Below are positions 27,637-36,059 of a DNA stretch of 64,000 bases, one piece after another. Origin of the DNA: Escherichia marmotae (GTDB lineage Bacteria; Pseudomonadota; Gammaproteobacteria; Enterobacterales; Enterobacteriaceae); the NCBI RefSeq assembly GCF_002900365.1, contig NZ_CP025979.1, positions 992,001 to 1,056,000 of the forward strand. Direction: 5' to 3'. How positions within the stretch are numbered: the first letter of the stretch is position 1; every line of letters starts with the position of its first letter. The notes under the pieces were generated by a model that had not been told where the DNA came from, ran no database searches, and was given only the letters and a program-made list of their open reading frames with translations. The position numbers were made by a program, and so were the translations under genes.

Positions 27637-28668
27637 ATGATCGCTGAACTGTTTACAAATAATGCGCTTAATCTGGTCATTATTTTCGGTAGCTGCGCAG
27701 CATTGATTCTGATGAGCTTTTTGTTTCGTCGTGGGAATCGTAACAAGAAAGGATTCTTATTCCATGCGGTTCAATTTTTGATCTACACCATAATTATTAG
27801 TGCTGTTGGCAGCATCATTAATTATGTCATTGAAAATTACAAACTCAAATTTATCACACCAGACGCCGTTGATTTTATTTGTACGTCACTGATTGCGCTT
27901 ATTCTGACGGTTAAGTTATTCCTTCTGATTAACCAGTTTGAAAAACAACAGATAAAAAAAGGCCGTGATATCACCAGTGCGCGGATTATGTCACGTATCA
28001 TCAAAATCTGCATAATTGTGGTGATTGTTCTGCTTTACGGTGAACATTTTGGTATGAGCCTTTCCGGGTTGCTGACCTTCGGTGGTATTGGTGGTCTTGC
28101 TGTCGGTATGGCCGGTAAAGATATTTTGAGTAACTTCTTTTCCGGGATTATGCTCTATTTCGATCGCCCCTTTAGCATTGGCGACTGGATCCGTTCACCG
28201 GACAGAAATATCGAAGGTACGGTGGCAGAAATTGGCTGGCGTATCACTAAAATAAACACCTTTGATCACCGTCCTCTGTACGTGCCAAACTCGCTGTTTT
28301 CGTCTATCAGCGTAGAAAACCCGGGACGCATGACCAACCGTCGTATTACTACGACCATCGGTTTACGTTATGAAGACGCGGCAAAAGTGGGTGCCGTTGT
28401 CGAAGCTGTACGCGAAATGCTGAAAAATCACCCCGACATCGATCAGCGACAAACCTTACTGGTCTATTTCAACCAGTTTGCTGACTCGTCATTAAATATC
28501 ATGGTTTATTGCTTTACCAAAACCACGGTATGGGCCGAATGGCTGGCAGTCCAACAGGATGTTTATTTGAAGATTATCGATATTGTACAGTCGCATGGCG
28601 CAGATTTTGCCTTCCCAAGCCAGACGTTGTATATGGATAATATTACACCGCCGGATCAGATGAAGTAA
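27637..28668 (+). CDS. ynaI: Low-conductance mechanosensitive channel YnaI
   Basis: A 343-residue MscS-family channel that opens under membrane tension. Four hydrophobic helices precede the pore-lining helix, which sits in the conserved GLAVGMAGKDILSNFFSG segment. A cytoplasmic MscS beta domain (FSIGDWI ... VPNSLFSSISVENPGR) and alpha-beta domain follow. The ATG at 27637 gives the K-12 length. In K-12 the next gene is mppA; here an accessory module intervenes. Confidence 0.94.
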   Translation: MIAELFTNNALNLVIIFGSCAALILMSFLFRRGNRNKKGFLFHAVQFLIYTIIISAVGSIINYVIENYKLKFITPDAVDFICTSLIALILTVKLFLLINQFEKQQIKKGRDITSARIMSRIIKICIIVVIVLLYGEHFGMSLSGLLTFGGIGGLAVGMAGKDILSNFFSGIMLYFDRPFSIGDWIRSPDRNIEGTVAEIGWRITKINTFDHRPLYVPNSLFSSISVENPGRMTNRRITTTIGLRYEDAAKVGAVVEAVREMLKNHPDIDQRQTLLVYFNQFADSSLNIMVYCFTKTTVWAEWLAVQQDVYLKIIDIVQSHGADFAFPSQTLYMDNITPPDQMK

Positions 28669-28681
28669 CAACCCGTAGAAA

Positions 28682-28725
28682 CTGGATGGCGATATACATA
28701 TTTGCCATCCAGTCTTATTTATTTT
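28682..28725 (+). terminator. Terminator between ynaI and the caspase-like gene
   Basis: CTGGATGGC ... GCCATCCAG with a 13-nt loop, then TCTTATTTATTTTTTC. Its position marks the backbone edge of the accessory module. Confidence 0.75.
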
Positions 28726-28726
28726 T

Positions 28727-30651
28727 TCAATTAACAGCAGCCAGTGCTACATTATTCTCACCCGCTTTAAACTGAACATACTGTTCTTCAGTACCAAAGA
28801 AAACTTCCGACTCAGTGCTGTGGCCGATCCCCGGTACAGTTTCATTCCCTGAATATTGCCAAAGCGTCCAGGGATTGCGCCCCTCAAGCTTCACGCCAGC
28901 TTGTCCCCAATACCCCATCCACACCATATACTGCTCGAATCGACTATCCATGAAGTGGGACAGATTATTATGATTGCCATAAAATATGGGGGTCTTATGA
29001 TAATTTTGATAGACCAGACCAGCAAAGTGCAAAATATCATTACGTGCTTTCGCCATTCCCGATTTTTTAAAACAGGCTAGTTGAGTTGTATCTTCACCTT
29101 CAGGATTTACCAATAAAATACCGGGCGGTAACATATTTGGATCAGCAGACAGGAGGCTTTTTGCCGTTTCCAGTTGTGCTTCAGGAGTGCGACAAAAATC
29201 AAATTTGAAATAACCTCCACGGTCAAATTTGGAATCAGCTAATTGTTTCCAGTGAGACTTAAATGATGAATCTGGACCTCTCCAGCCAACTACTCTCGTA
29301 TATACAAAACGCGCAGACGATTTTTCCTGAAACAATTTCCAGTCGATCTCACCATCATTAGATGAAATATCATGTCCATGGATCGGATAAATCTCCGGCG
29401 TTTTAAAAATACGAATATCAGGACGATTGGGAATTGCACTTACGGGACCATAAGGAATCTCAATTGATTTATTATCTTTTTCTTGATTATCTGCGGGGGA
29501 AGAATCTGGCTTATCAATAGAGAATGATGCCACATCGATATTAGTAAACTCTCCTGCTTTTCCCGCAGCCAGTTGAGTCTTATTATCCAGACGACTTGCC
29601 GCAGGCTCATTGATGAAGAAGAATCCCCCAGGGCCTGCGGGTATTTCTGTTGCACCAATCCAGGCATCACTTAAATGTAACCCCTTCCCTTGTTCATCCA
29701 GCTTTTCATTAATATCTGAATATTATCGTTAACATAGATAAATAAACTCAACGTTCTGGTTATTCCGGCATAGTATTCTTTCTTACCATCTACCTTTACC
29801 ATATATGACTTACCAAAACGTTCGTCGGCAACACCATTCGTTACCCCTTTGATAATTGTATCAAAAAAGACACTTCCGCGCTTTGCATCCAGCGAGTAAA
29901 CCTCTGTTTTATCGTCACCGGCAGCTATTGCATACGCACCCGGATTACTGTACGAGTTAGAGTTACCCGCTCCGATGGTCATGCCATACAAGCCAGAACC
30001 AAAGCAAGCATTGACTAAAGTCAGAACATGGAAATAACGCTTTGCCAGAATATTAAGCTGTGCATTCAGCGCTGGCATTTCATACATCCCTTTTGAACCA
30101 TCGATATCTGTAGCATTACTCAAAACAAATGCCGGTGCTTTATCAGAATTACCATTTTGAGTACCAAAACGCCCATGTCCTGAATAAGCAATTAACAAAC
30201 GGGCTTTTTTATCAAACATCGTCCCTCTGGCAGGTAGATATTCTTTCAAAAAATAATTAATATTATCCAGCGATGCATCCTGATCTTTTAATAAAATAAC
30301 CTCATCAAACTTCTGTCCGTTGATAAGAAAATCAGCCATTCTTTGGCCATCTACCGCTGCGGCAGGAATATCCTCATGCAAAAGTGGATATTTTGAAATT
30401 GCAATAATCAACCCGATGGAGCGAGTTTTTGCTGCATCCTGATCAGGTATTTTTAATGCGTCACTAATTCGGATATCCAGTCTCCCAGGGTTCTCAGAGC
30501 CATAATGGATAAAAAAATGACAATATTCATCAGGGACCATTGCACCATTTTTGCAAATATCATCTGCCAGGACGTCAGTCATTCCCAGTGATATTCCTGC
30601 AATGAACAGCCCAAGGGCCGATTTACATAAAATTAGCCATCGTTTATTCAT
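28727..30651 (-). pseudogene. Secreted caspase-like (C14) protease fused to a GH25-like domain, one frameshift
   Basis: The first frame (30651-29671) encodes a signal peptide (MNKRWLILCKSALGLFIAGI) and a caspase-like fold: YSGHG with His159 and VNACFGSG with Cys216, the C14 catalytic dyad. After Gln312 (29716) the frame fails; supplying one base (CAG-GAT-ATT-AAT) joins it to the open frame ending at 28727. That frame continues with GATEIPAGPGGFFFINE, resembling the last strand of caspase-like domains, then a linker and a GH25-like domain (GHDISSNDGEIDW, PIFYGNH, WTLWQYSG). The restored product is about 641 residues. In the GH25-like part the usual Asp-x-Glu site is altered (LLVNPEGED). The ATG lies 3 nt after the upstream GH25 gene, with AGGAG ahead of it. 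Not a K-12 gene. Confidence 0.8.
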
Positions 30652-30654
30652 AAT

Positions 30655-31641
30655 TTAAAACTCCTGAACACCAAGAGTGGAATAAAACTCAGCAGTCGGT
30701 CCTTTATAAATACTGGCATCGAATTTCTTACTCGATCCCAAATTAAGCTGTGCAGCATCGGTAAACTGCCAGATTGCCCATTTTGTCTGGTTAATTGAAC
30801 GCGGGGTTTCACTGGCCTGTGCCTGATTAGAGTAATCAGCCAGCCACAGTTTATGTTCTGCGACCTGGGCGAAACTATTTTCCCCACCAACGGCATCTTT
30901 CCACCACGCACGTGCAGTGTAGATAACCGGTTTACGCCCTAAATCGGCTTCTACCTGCGCGGTAAAAGCCTTGATCATTGTTATAATTTCCGCAGGTTTG
31001 CGCTTCTGCCAGCGGTCCTTACCCGTTAATGAATCCACATCCCACTCAACATCCACTGCCGGTGGCATGTCTGTCGCCCTTAGCCCACCGTTAGCTTTGA
31101 TAACTTTGACAAACGTCATTGCCTGCTTGCGTCCCCACAATTCTGCGTCGTCTGCCGGTGTACCGCTGGAAAGAAAGTGGTAGGCTCCACGGTGAAGTTT
31201 TATCCCTCGTTCAGTATCGCCGGCCCGCTGCCAAAAGCCGGCGAATTCAGGATCAACATAACGTGTTCCTTGACTGGACTTCATATACAAGAACACAGAC
31301 TTATTTTTTGCCAACAGTTCGATCGGGAAGTTCCTGCCGTTATGATGGCTGATATCCACACCAAATAAAGAACTGGGTCGTGGTTGATTCAATACTGAAT
31401 CGTAAGCAACATCAGCCGGAAATTTAAAATATTTTTTTACAGCAAAGGAATCAAACTCTTTATCACGCGAAGGATCCGATTCCAGAATTTTCACAAACAA
31501 TTCTTGCCGGGAGAGATCATTCGTTAAGTTTTCCAGTCCCAGCGATGAGGCATCGGGCAGTGATTCTGCGGCCAGCGTTAAAGAGGAATAATTAATGAAT
31601 AATAACGAGATAACTAACGGAATAGCTGAAAGTTTTTTCAT
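30655..31641 (-). CDS. Secreted glycoside hydrolase family 25 (muramidase-like) protein
   Basis: A 328-residue protein with a clear signal peptide (residues 1-25, cleavage near LTLAA/ES), a helical segment of about 65 residues, and a GH25 barrel from about residue 93. GH25 features are GVDISHHNG (Asp96), YMKSSQGTRYVDP, and the catalytic DVEWD (Asp197, Glu199), then PVIYTARAWW, LWLADY and WAIWQFTD. GH25 enzymes cleave the MurNAc-GlcNAc bond of peptidoglycan, so the protein should act in the periplasm or outside. The ATG at 31641 is preceded by GGGGTGGTAAA; a longer frame to 31737 adds no signal. It forms a two-gene operon with the caspase-like gene and lies beside mppA, mpaA and ycjG. Absent from K-12 here. 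Confidence 0.88.
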   Translation of the reverse strand: MKKLSAIPLVISLLFINYSSLTLAAESLPDASSLGLENLTNDLSRQELFVKILESDPSRDKEFDSFAVKKYFKFPADVAYDSVLNQPRPSSLFGVDISHHNGRNFPIELLAKNKSVFLYMKSSQGTRYVDPEFAGFWQRAGDTERGIKLHRGAYHFLSSGTPADDAELWGRKQAMTFVKVIKANGGLRATDMPPAVDVEWDVDSLTGKDRWQKRKPAEIITMIKAFTAQVEADLGRKPVIYTARAWWKDAVGGENSFAQVAEHKLWLADYSNQAQASETPRSINQTKWAIWQFTDAAQLNLGSSKKFDASIYKGPTAEFYSTLGVQEF

Positions 31642-31890
31642 TTTACCACCCCATTTTTTAGCTGTATGTCTGTTTTCTAATGAAGATATTTCACCAGGAA
31701 TGCAATTCACTTTACGTTGTAAAGAAAAGTAAAGCACAGCTTATATTCAGCGTATGTAATACACCTGACAAATAAAACATTTGATTATTATTTATGTTCG
31801 ATATTGCCAGAAAATTTCAAAATTCCATCGTTGGAATGATTTTTTATAGGGAGGATTTAAAAAAAGAAGGGATTTTATCGGGATTGTTAA

Positions 31891-31916
31891 ATCTGGCGCG
31901 CTTAACCGCGCCAGAT
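31891..31916 (-). terminator. Terminator after mppA
   Basis: ATCTGGCGCG ... CGCGCCAGAT with a 6-nt loop, placed 9 bp beyond the mppA stop. The downstream T run on the minus strand is short. Confidence 0.65.
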
Positions 31917-31925
31917 GACATCATA

Positions 31926-33539
31926 TTAATGCTTCACTATATACATAGTCCGACTATACGCCACATCTTCCGGGTTATTAATTGGATAACCTTTCAACCA
32001 CGGTTTGATTAACCGACCATTAGTATATTGATAAATCGGCGCAATCGGTGCTTGTTCTATCAGGATTTTCTCTGCCGCGTTGTAATCGGCGTTGCGCGCT
32101 TTAACGGTATTTTCAGTCGATGCCTGAGCCAGTACCTTGTCGTATGCCGGATTGTTAAAACGTGAAATATTCCCTGAGTGCGTTGATGTTAACAGCGTCA
32201 AGAAAGTCGATGGTTCATTATAATCCCCGACCCACGAGGCGCGAATAACATCAAAGTTACCGGTGTTACGACTATCGATATAGGTTTTCCATTCCTGATT
32301 TTGTAATTTGACATCTACACCAAGATTCTTTTTCCACATCGACGCGACGGCAATAGCAATTTTCTGGTGATTTTCCGAAGTGTTATACAGCAGTGTAAGT
32401 TTCAACGGTTTCTGTGGACCATATCCGGCAGCGCTCAACAATGTTTTCGCCTGGGCATTCAGTTCTTCCTGACTCATTTGCTCAAACGGCGAAGGTTCTG
32501 GCGTAAATCCGGCGGTAACATCTGGCGTAAAATGCCATGCCGGCTTTTCACCTGTACCTAATACTTTTTCTGCCATCAGACGACGATCAATCGTCATGCT
32601 TAATGCCAGACGGACACGTTGATCTGCCGTTGGCCCTTTTTGCGTGTTAAATGCATAATAATACGTCCCCAACTGCGGCGGCGTATAAACCTGCCCTGGA
32701 ATATCCTTCAGTAGTTTCTGATACATATTTTTTGGGAAGGATTCAGTGATATCAATATCACCTGCAAGATAGCGCTTGGTCGCGGCGGACTCCTGGTTAA
32801 TTGGCAGGAAAGTCACTTTCTGCAGCACCGTTTTAGCGTTATCCCAATAATGGGTATTCGGCACGACGACCAGCTTTTCATTTACTACGCGCTCTTTAAG
32901 TACATAAGCACCATTGCCGATCAAATTCCCGGGCTTCGTCCACTCTTTACCACTTTCAACGTTGGCTTTTTGCACCGGGAAAAAAGCAAAGTTAGCGGTT
33001 AAATTCACAAACCAGGGCAACGGTTTATCAAGCTGAATTTTCAGAGTATGGGCATCAACAGCGGTGACGCCAAGTTGAGCTGGCGTAGCCTTACCATCAA
33101 TAATTGCCTGGGCGTTGTTGATTCCAGCCAGTGCGGCAAACCAGGCAAACGGAGACAACGTTTTCGGATCCACCAGACGCTGCCAGCTATAGACAAAATC
33201 CTGTGCCGTTACCGGTGTACCATCGGCCCATTTGGCGTTATCGCGCAGGGTAAAAGTCCAGATGCGGTTGTCATTACTTTTCCACTGGGTAGCAACGCCA
33301 GGCACAATCTCGCCTTTCTCGTTCTGATTCACCAACCCTTCAAACAAATCGCGAATGACCTGAATCTCTGGCAAACCCACGGCTTTCGCGGGGTCTAATG
33401 ATGCAGGCTCATCTTTAATGTGGCGCACCAACTCCTGTTTCTCTGCCAGTACTGTGCCGCCCGGAACATCTGCAGCATACGACAGGGAAATGCTGCTGAC
33501 TAACAGCGCACAACAAGTGACTGAAACAGAGTGCTTCAT
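31926..33539 (-). CDS. mppA: Murein tripeptide-binding protein MppA
   Basis: A 537-residue periplasmic solute-binding protein of the OppA family. It binds L-Ala-gamma-D-Glu-mDap and feeds it to the Opp permease for cell-wall recycling. The signal peptide is MKHSVSVTCCALLVSSISLSYA. The SBP_bac_5 signature and the C-terminal RTMYIVKH match K-12 nearly throughout. Divergent from mpaA, whose product degrades the same tripeptide. Confidence 0.96.
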   Translation of the reverse strand: MKHSVSVTCCALLVSSISLSYAADVPGGTVLAEKQELVRHIKDEPASLDPAKAVGLPEIQVIRDLFEGLVNQNEKGEIVPGVATQWKSNDNRIWTFTLRDNAKWADGTPVTAQDFVYSWQRLVDPKTLSPFAWFAALAGINNAQAIIDGKATPAQLGVTAVDAHTLKIQLDKPLPWFVNLTANFAFFPVQKANVESGKEWTKPGNLIGNGAYVLKERVVNEKLVVVPNTHYWDNAKTVLQKVTFLPINQESAATKRYLAGDIDITESFPKNMYQKLLKDIPGQVYTPPQLGTYYYAFNTQKGPTADQRVRLALSMTIDRRLMAEKVLGTGEKPAWHFTPDVTAGFTPEPSPFEQMSQEELNAQAKTLLSAAGYGPQKPLKLTLLYNTSENHQKIAIAVASMWKKNLGVDVKLQNQEWKTYIDSRNTGNFDVIRASWVGDYNEPSTFLTLLTSTHSGNISRFNNPAYDKVLAQASTENTVKARNADYNAAEKILIEQAPIAPIYQYTNGRLIKPWLKGYPINNPEDVAYSRTMYIVKH

Positions 33540-33721
33540 AAGATACCCTCAAAACGATGTTAAGATTGATGCGTAATTATTTGTTTCTCCTTGAAGAAAT
33601 GCAAATAACTTCCGGTAAAAAAGTGATAAAGGATCGATAACATATCGTTGTCGAAAAGGATTTGATAATCCGCAAAATTTGCACAACACTGCCTGTAATA
33701 CTTCTTATATTCGAGACGATT

Positions 33722-34450
33722 ATGACCGTGACCCGCCCGCGCGCCGAACGGGGCGCTTTTCCGCCAGGAACCGAACATTACGGACGTTCATTATTAGGTG
33801 CACCATTGATCTGGTTTCCGGCGTCTGCAGCCAGCAGCGAAAGTGGGTTGATTCTGGCTGGCACCCACGGCGACGAAAATTCTTCCGTCGTCACCCTCTC
33901 CTGCGCATTACGCACATTAACCCCTTCTCTGCGCCGCCATCATGTCGTGCTCTGTGTGAATCCTGACGGTTGCCAGCTTGGTTTACGAGCCAATGCTAAT
34001 GGTGTGGATTTGAACAGAAACTTTCCTGCAGCGAACTGGAAAGAAGGTGAAACGGTGTACCGCTGGAACAGCGCCGCCGAAAAGCGCGACGTGGTCTTGC
34101 TGACCGGAGATAAACCAGGCTCAGAACCTGAAACCCAGGCGTTGTGCCAGCTCATTCATCGTATCCAACCCGCCTGGATAGTCTCTTTTCACGATCCGCT
34201 GGCTTGTATTGAAGATCCCAGGCACAGTGAATTAGGTGAATGGCTGGCTCAGGCGTTTGAATTACCGCTGGTGACCAGCGTCGGCTATGAAACGCCCGGC
34301 TCCTTCGGCAGTTGGTGTGCTGATCTGAACTTGCACTGTATTACCGCCGAGTTTCCGCCTGTCTCCTCAGATGAAGCCAGCGAAAAGTATCTCTTTGCAA
34401 TGGCGAATTTACTGCGTTGGCATCCTAAAGATGCAATTCGCCGGTCGTAA
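33722..34450 (+). CDS. mpaA: Murein tripeptide amidase MpaA
   Basis: A 242-residue cytoplasmic zinc carboxypeptidase (M14) that cuts the gamma-D-Glu-mDap bond of murein tripeptide. The metal ligands are seen in GTHGDEN (His and Glu) and SFHDP (His); the catalytic Glu is near ITAEFPP. The ATG at 33722 gives the K-12 length; a longer frame begins upstream without homology. Its 3' end overlaps the convergent ycjG by 26 bp. Confidence 0.95.
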   Translation: MTVTRPRAERGAFPPGTEHYGRSLLGAPLIWFPASAASSESGLILAGTHGDENSSVVTLSCALRTLTPSLRRHHVVLCVNPDGCQLGLRANANGVDLNRNFPAANWKEGETVYRWNSAAEKRDVVLLTGDKPGSEPETQALCQLIHRIQPAWIVSFHDPLACIEDPRHSELGEWLAQAFELPLVTSVGYETPGSFGSWCADLNLHCITAEFPPVSSDEASEKYLFAMANLLRWHPKDAIRRS

Positions 34451-35390
34451 ACTGTAGCGGCGGCTCCACATCCACCGCCAACCAGGTCGGGCCATCAAGA
34501 TCAGCAAAACTGACCTGCGGCACCAGCGGTAAAACGGCGCTAATGGCGCGTGAAGTACATAGCATGCAGCCCAACATCAGGCTAAAACCTTGTGCACGCG
34601 CTTCGGTCGCCAACGCCAGCGCTTCTGTTAGCCCGCCGGTTTTATCGAGTTTGATGTTAACCATCTCATAGCGCCCTTGCAGCGCCTTCAGGTTACTGCG
34701 GGTATGGCAGCTTTCATCAGCACAAATGGGTAACGGATGAATAAAATTCTCCAGCGCCGCATCGTCCTGTGCCGGGAGCGGCTGTTCCAGCATAGCGACG
34801 CCTAAATCAGCCAACAACTGACATTGCGCCGCCAACCCTTCCGCGCGCCAGGATTCATTAGCATCAACAATCAACGTCGCATCCGGAACCGCTGCGCGGA
34901 TCGCCACCATCCGCTCGCTAATAAGATGGTTATCCAGCTTCACTTTCAGCAATTTCGCCCCCGCCTGCCAGAGTGCTGATGCACTGCTGGCCATCTGATC
35001 CGGCGTACCAATAACCACTGTCTGCGCCGTGGTAATAGTGTCGGGAAGCGTTATGCCGATAAATTCAGCTAACGTCTGCTGCTGTTTACGCGCACAGAGA
35101 TCCCACAACGCACAATCCAGCGCATTGCGTGCCGCACCAGCGGGCAAAATTTTTTGCAACTCTTCTCGTGTCAGTCCTTTTTCCAGTTGCGGCACAACAC
35201 TCATAATTTGCGCCATTACCGAAGCATCACTTTCACCGTAGCGCGGATAGGGAGTACATTCCCCTACGCCTTTAACACCATCCTCTTCCAGTTCAACCAC
35301 CACCACACGCGCTTCACTACGGCTACCTCGCGCAATCACAAACGGGGAATGTAACGGCCAGGCCTCCTCAAATACCTTTACGGTTCTCAT
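34425..35390 (-). CDS. ycjG: L-Ala-D/L-Glu epimerase YcjG
   Basis: A 321-residue enolase-superfamily enzyme (MLE subgroup) that epimerises L-Ala-D-Glu released by MpaA. It shows the KVKLD lysine motif, metal ligands in VDANESW, EQPL and CADES, and the second catalytic lysine in NIKLDKTGG. The ATG at 35390 matches K-12. Together with MpaA and MppA it completes breakdown of the murein tripeptide. Confidence 0.95.
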   Translation of the reverse strand: MRTVKVFEEAWPLHSPFVIARGSRSEARVVVVELEEDGVKGVGECTPYPRYGESDASVMAQIMSVVPQLEKGLTREELQKILPAGAARNALDCALWDLCARKQQQTLAEFIGITLPDTITTAQTVVIGTPDQMASSASALWQAGAKLLKVKLDNHLISERMVAIRAAVPDATLIVDANESWRAEGLAAQCQLLADLGVAMLEQPLPAQDDAALENFIHPLPICADESCHTRSNLKALQGRYEMVNIKLDKTGGLTEALALATEARAQGFSLMLGCMLCTSRAISAVLPLVPQVSFADLDGPTWLAVDVEPPLQFTTGELHL

Positions 35391-35508
35391 CTTTACTCCT
35401 TGTTGCCGCGGTGGTTTGCGGATTAAGCGCAAATAGCGTTTGCTGTGTTATTGACAGTTAGCATAAACTAGATGTGACGTTAACTATATGTAAACAGGAA
35501 AGATAATC

Positions 35509-36015
35509 ATGTCACAAATCGTTCATTTCCAGGGCAACCCGGTTACAGTCGCCAATTCCATCCCGCAAGTGGGTAGCAAAGCGCAGACTTTTACTCTCGT
35601 GGCAAAAGATCTGTCTGACGTCACCCTCGGTCAGTTTGCGGGTAAACGCAAAGTGCTGAACATTTTCCCGAGTATTGATACCGGTGTTTGCGCCGCATCA
35701 GTACGTAAGTTTAACCAACTGGCGACAGAAATCGATAACACCGTTGTACTGTGTATTTCTGCCGATCTGCCATTCGCCCAGTCTCGTTTCTGCGGTGCGG
35801 AAGGTCTGAACAATGTAATCACCCTTTCCACTTTCCGTAATAGCGAATTCCTGAAAGCTTACGGTGTTGAGATCGCTGAAGGCCCCTTGAAAGGTCTGGC
35901 AGCGCGCGCAGTTGTCGTAATTGATGAAAATGACAATGTGATTTTCAGCCAACTGGTGAATGAAATCACCACCGAGCCGGATTACGACGCAGCTCTGGCT
36001 GTACTGAAAGCGTAA
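35509..36015 (+). CDS. tpx: Thiol peroxidase Tpx
   Basis: A 168-residue atypical 2-Cys peroxiredoxin reducing alkyl hydroperoxides with thioredoxin. The peroxidatic Cys61 lies in DTGVCAASVRKF and the resolving Cys95 in SRFCGAEGL. The ATG at 35509 follows AGGAAAGATAATC. Length equals the family norm. A terminator shared with tyrR follows. Confidence 0.97.
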   Translation: MSQIVHFQGNPVTVANSIPQVGSKAQTFTLVAKDLSDVTLGQFAGKRKVLNIFPSIDTGVCAASVRKFNQLATEIDNTVVLCISADLPFAQSRFCGAEGLNNVITLSTFRNSEFLKAYGVEIAEGPLKGLAARAVVVIDENDNVIFSQLVNEITTEPDYDAALAVLKA

Positions 36016-36021
36016 GTTATT

Positions 36022-36055
36022 ATGCCTGATGGTATTGCGCCATCAGGCATTTTAC
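36022..36055. terminator. Bidirectional terminator between tpx and tyrR
   Basis: ATGCCTGATGG-TATTGCG-CCATCAGGCAT with flanking T and A tracts, between convergent genes. Confidence 0.85.
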
Positions 36056-36059
36056 GTGT

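Noticed and set aside
29440..29670. A 76-residue ORF between the caspase part and the GH25-like part
   Set aside because: The alternative frame over the same bases continues the fusion protein with coherent domain content, and this ORF has no support.
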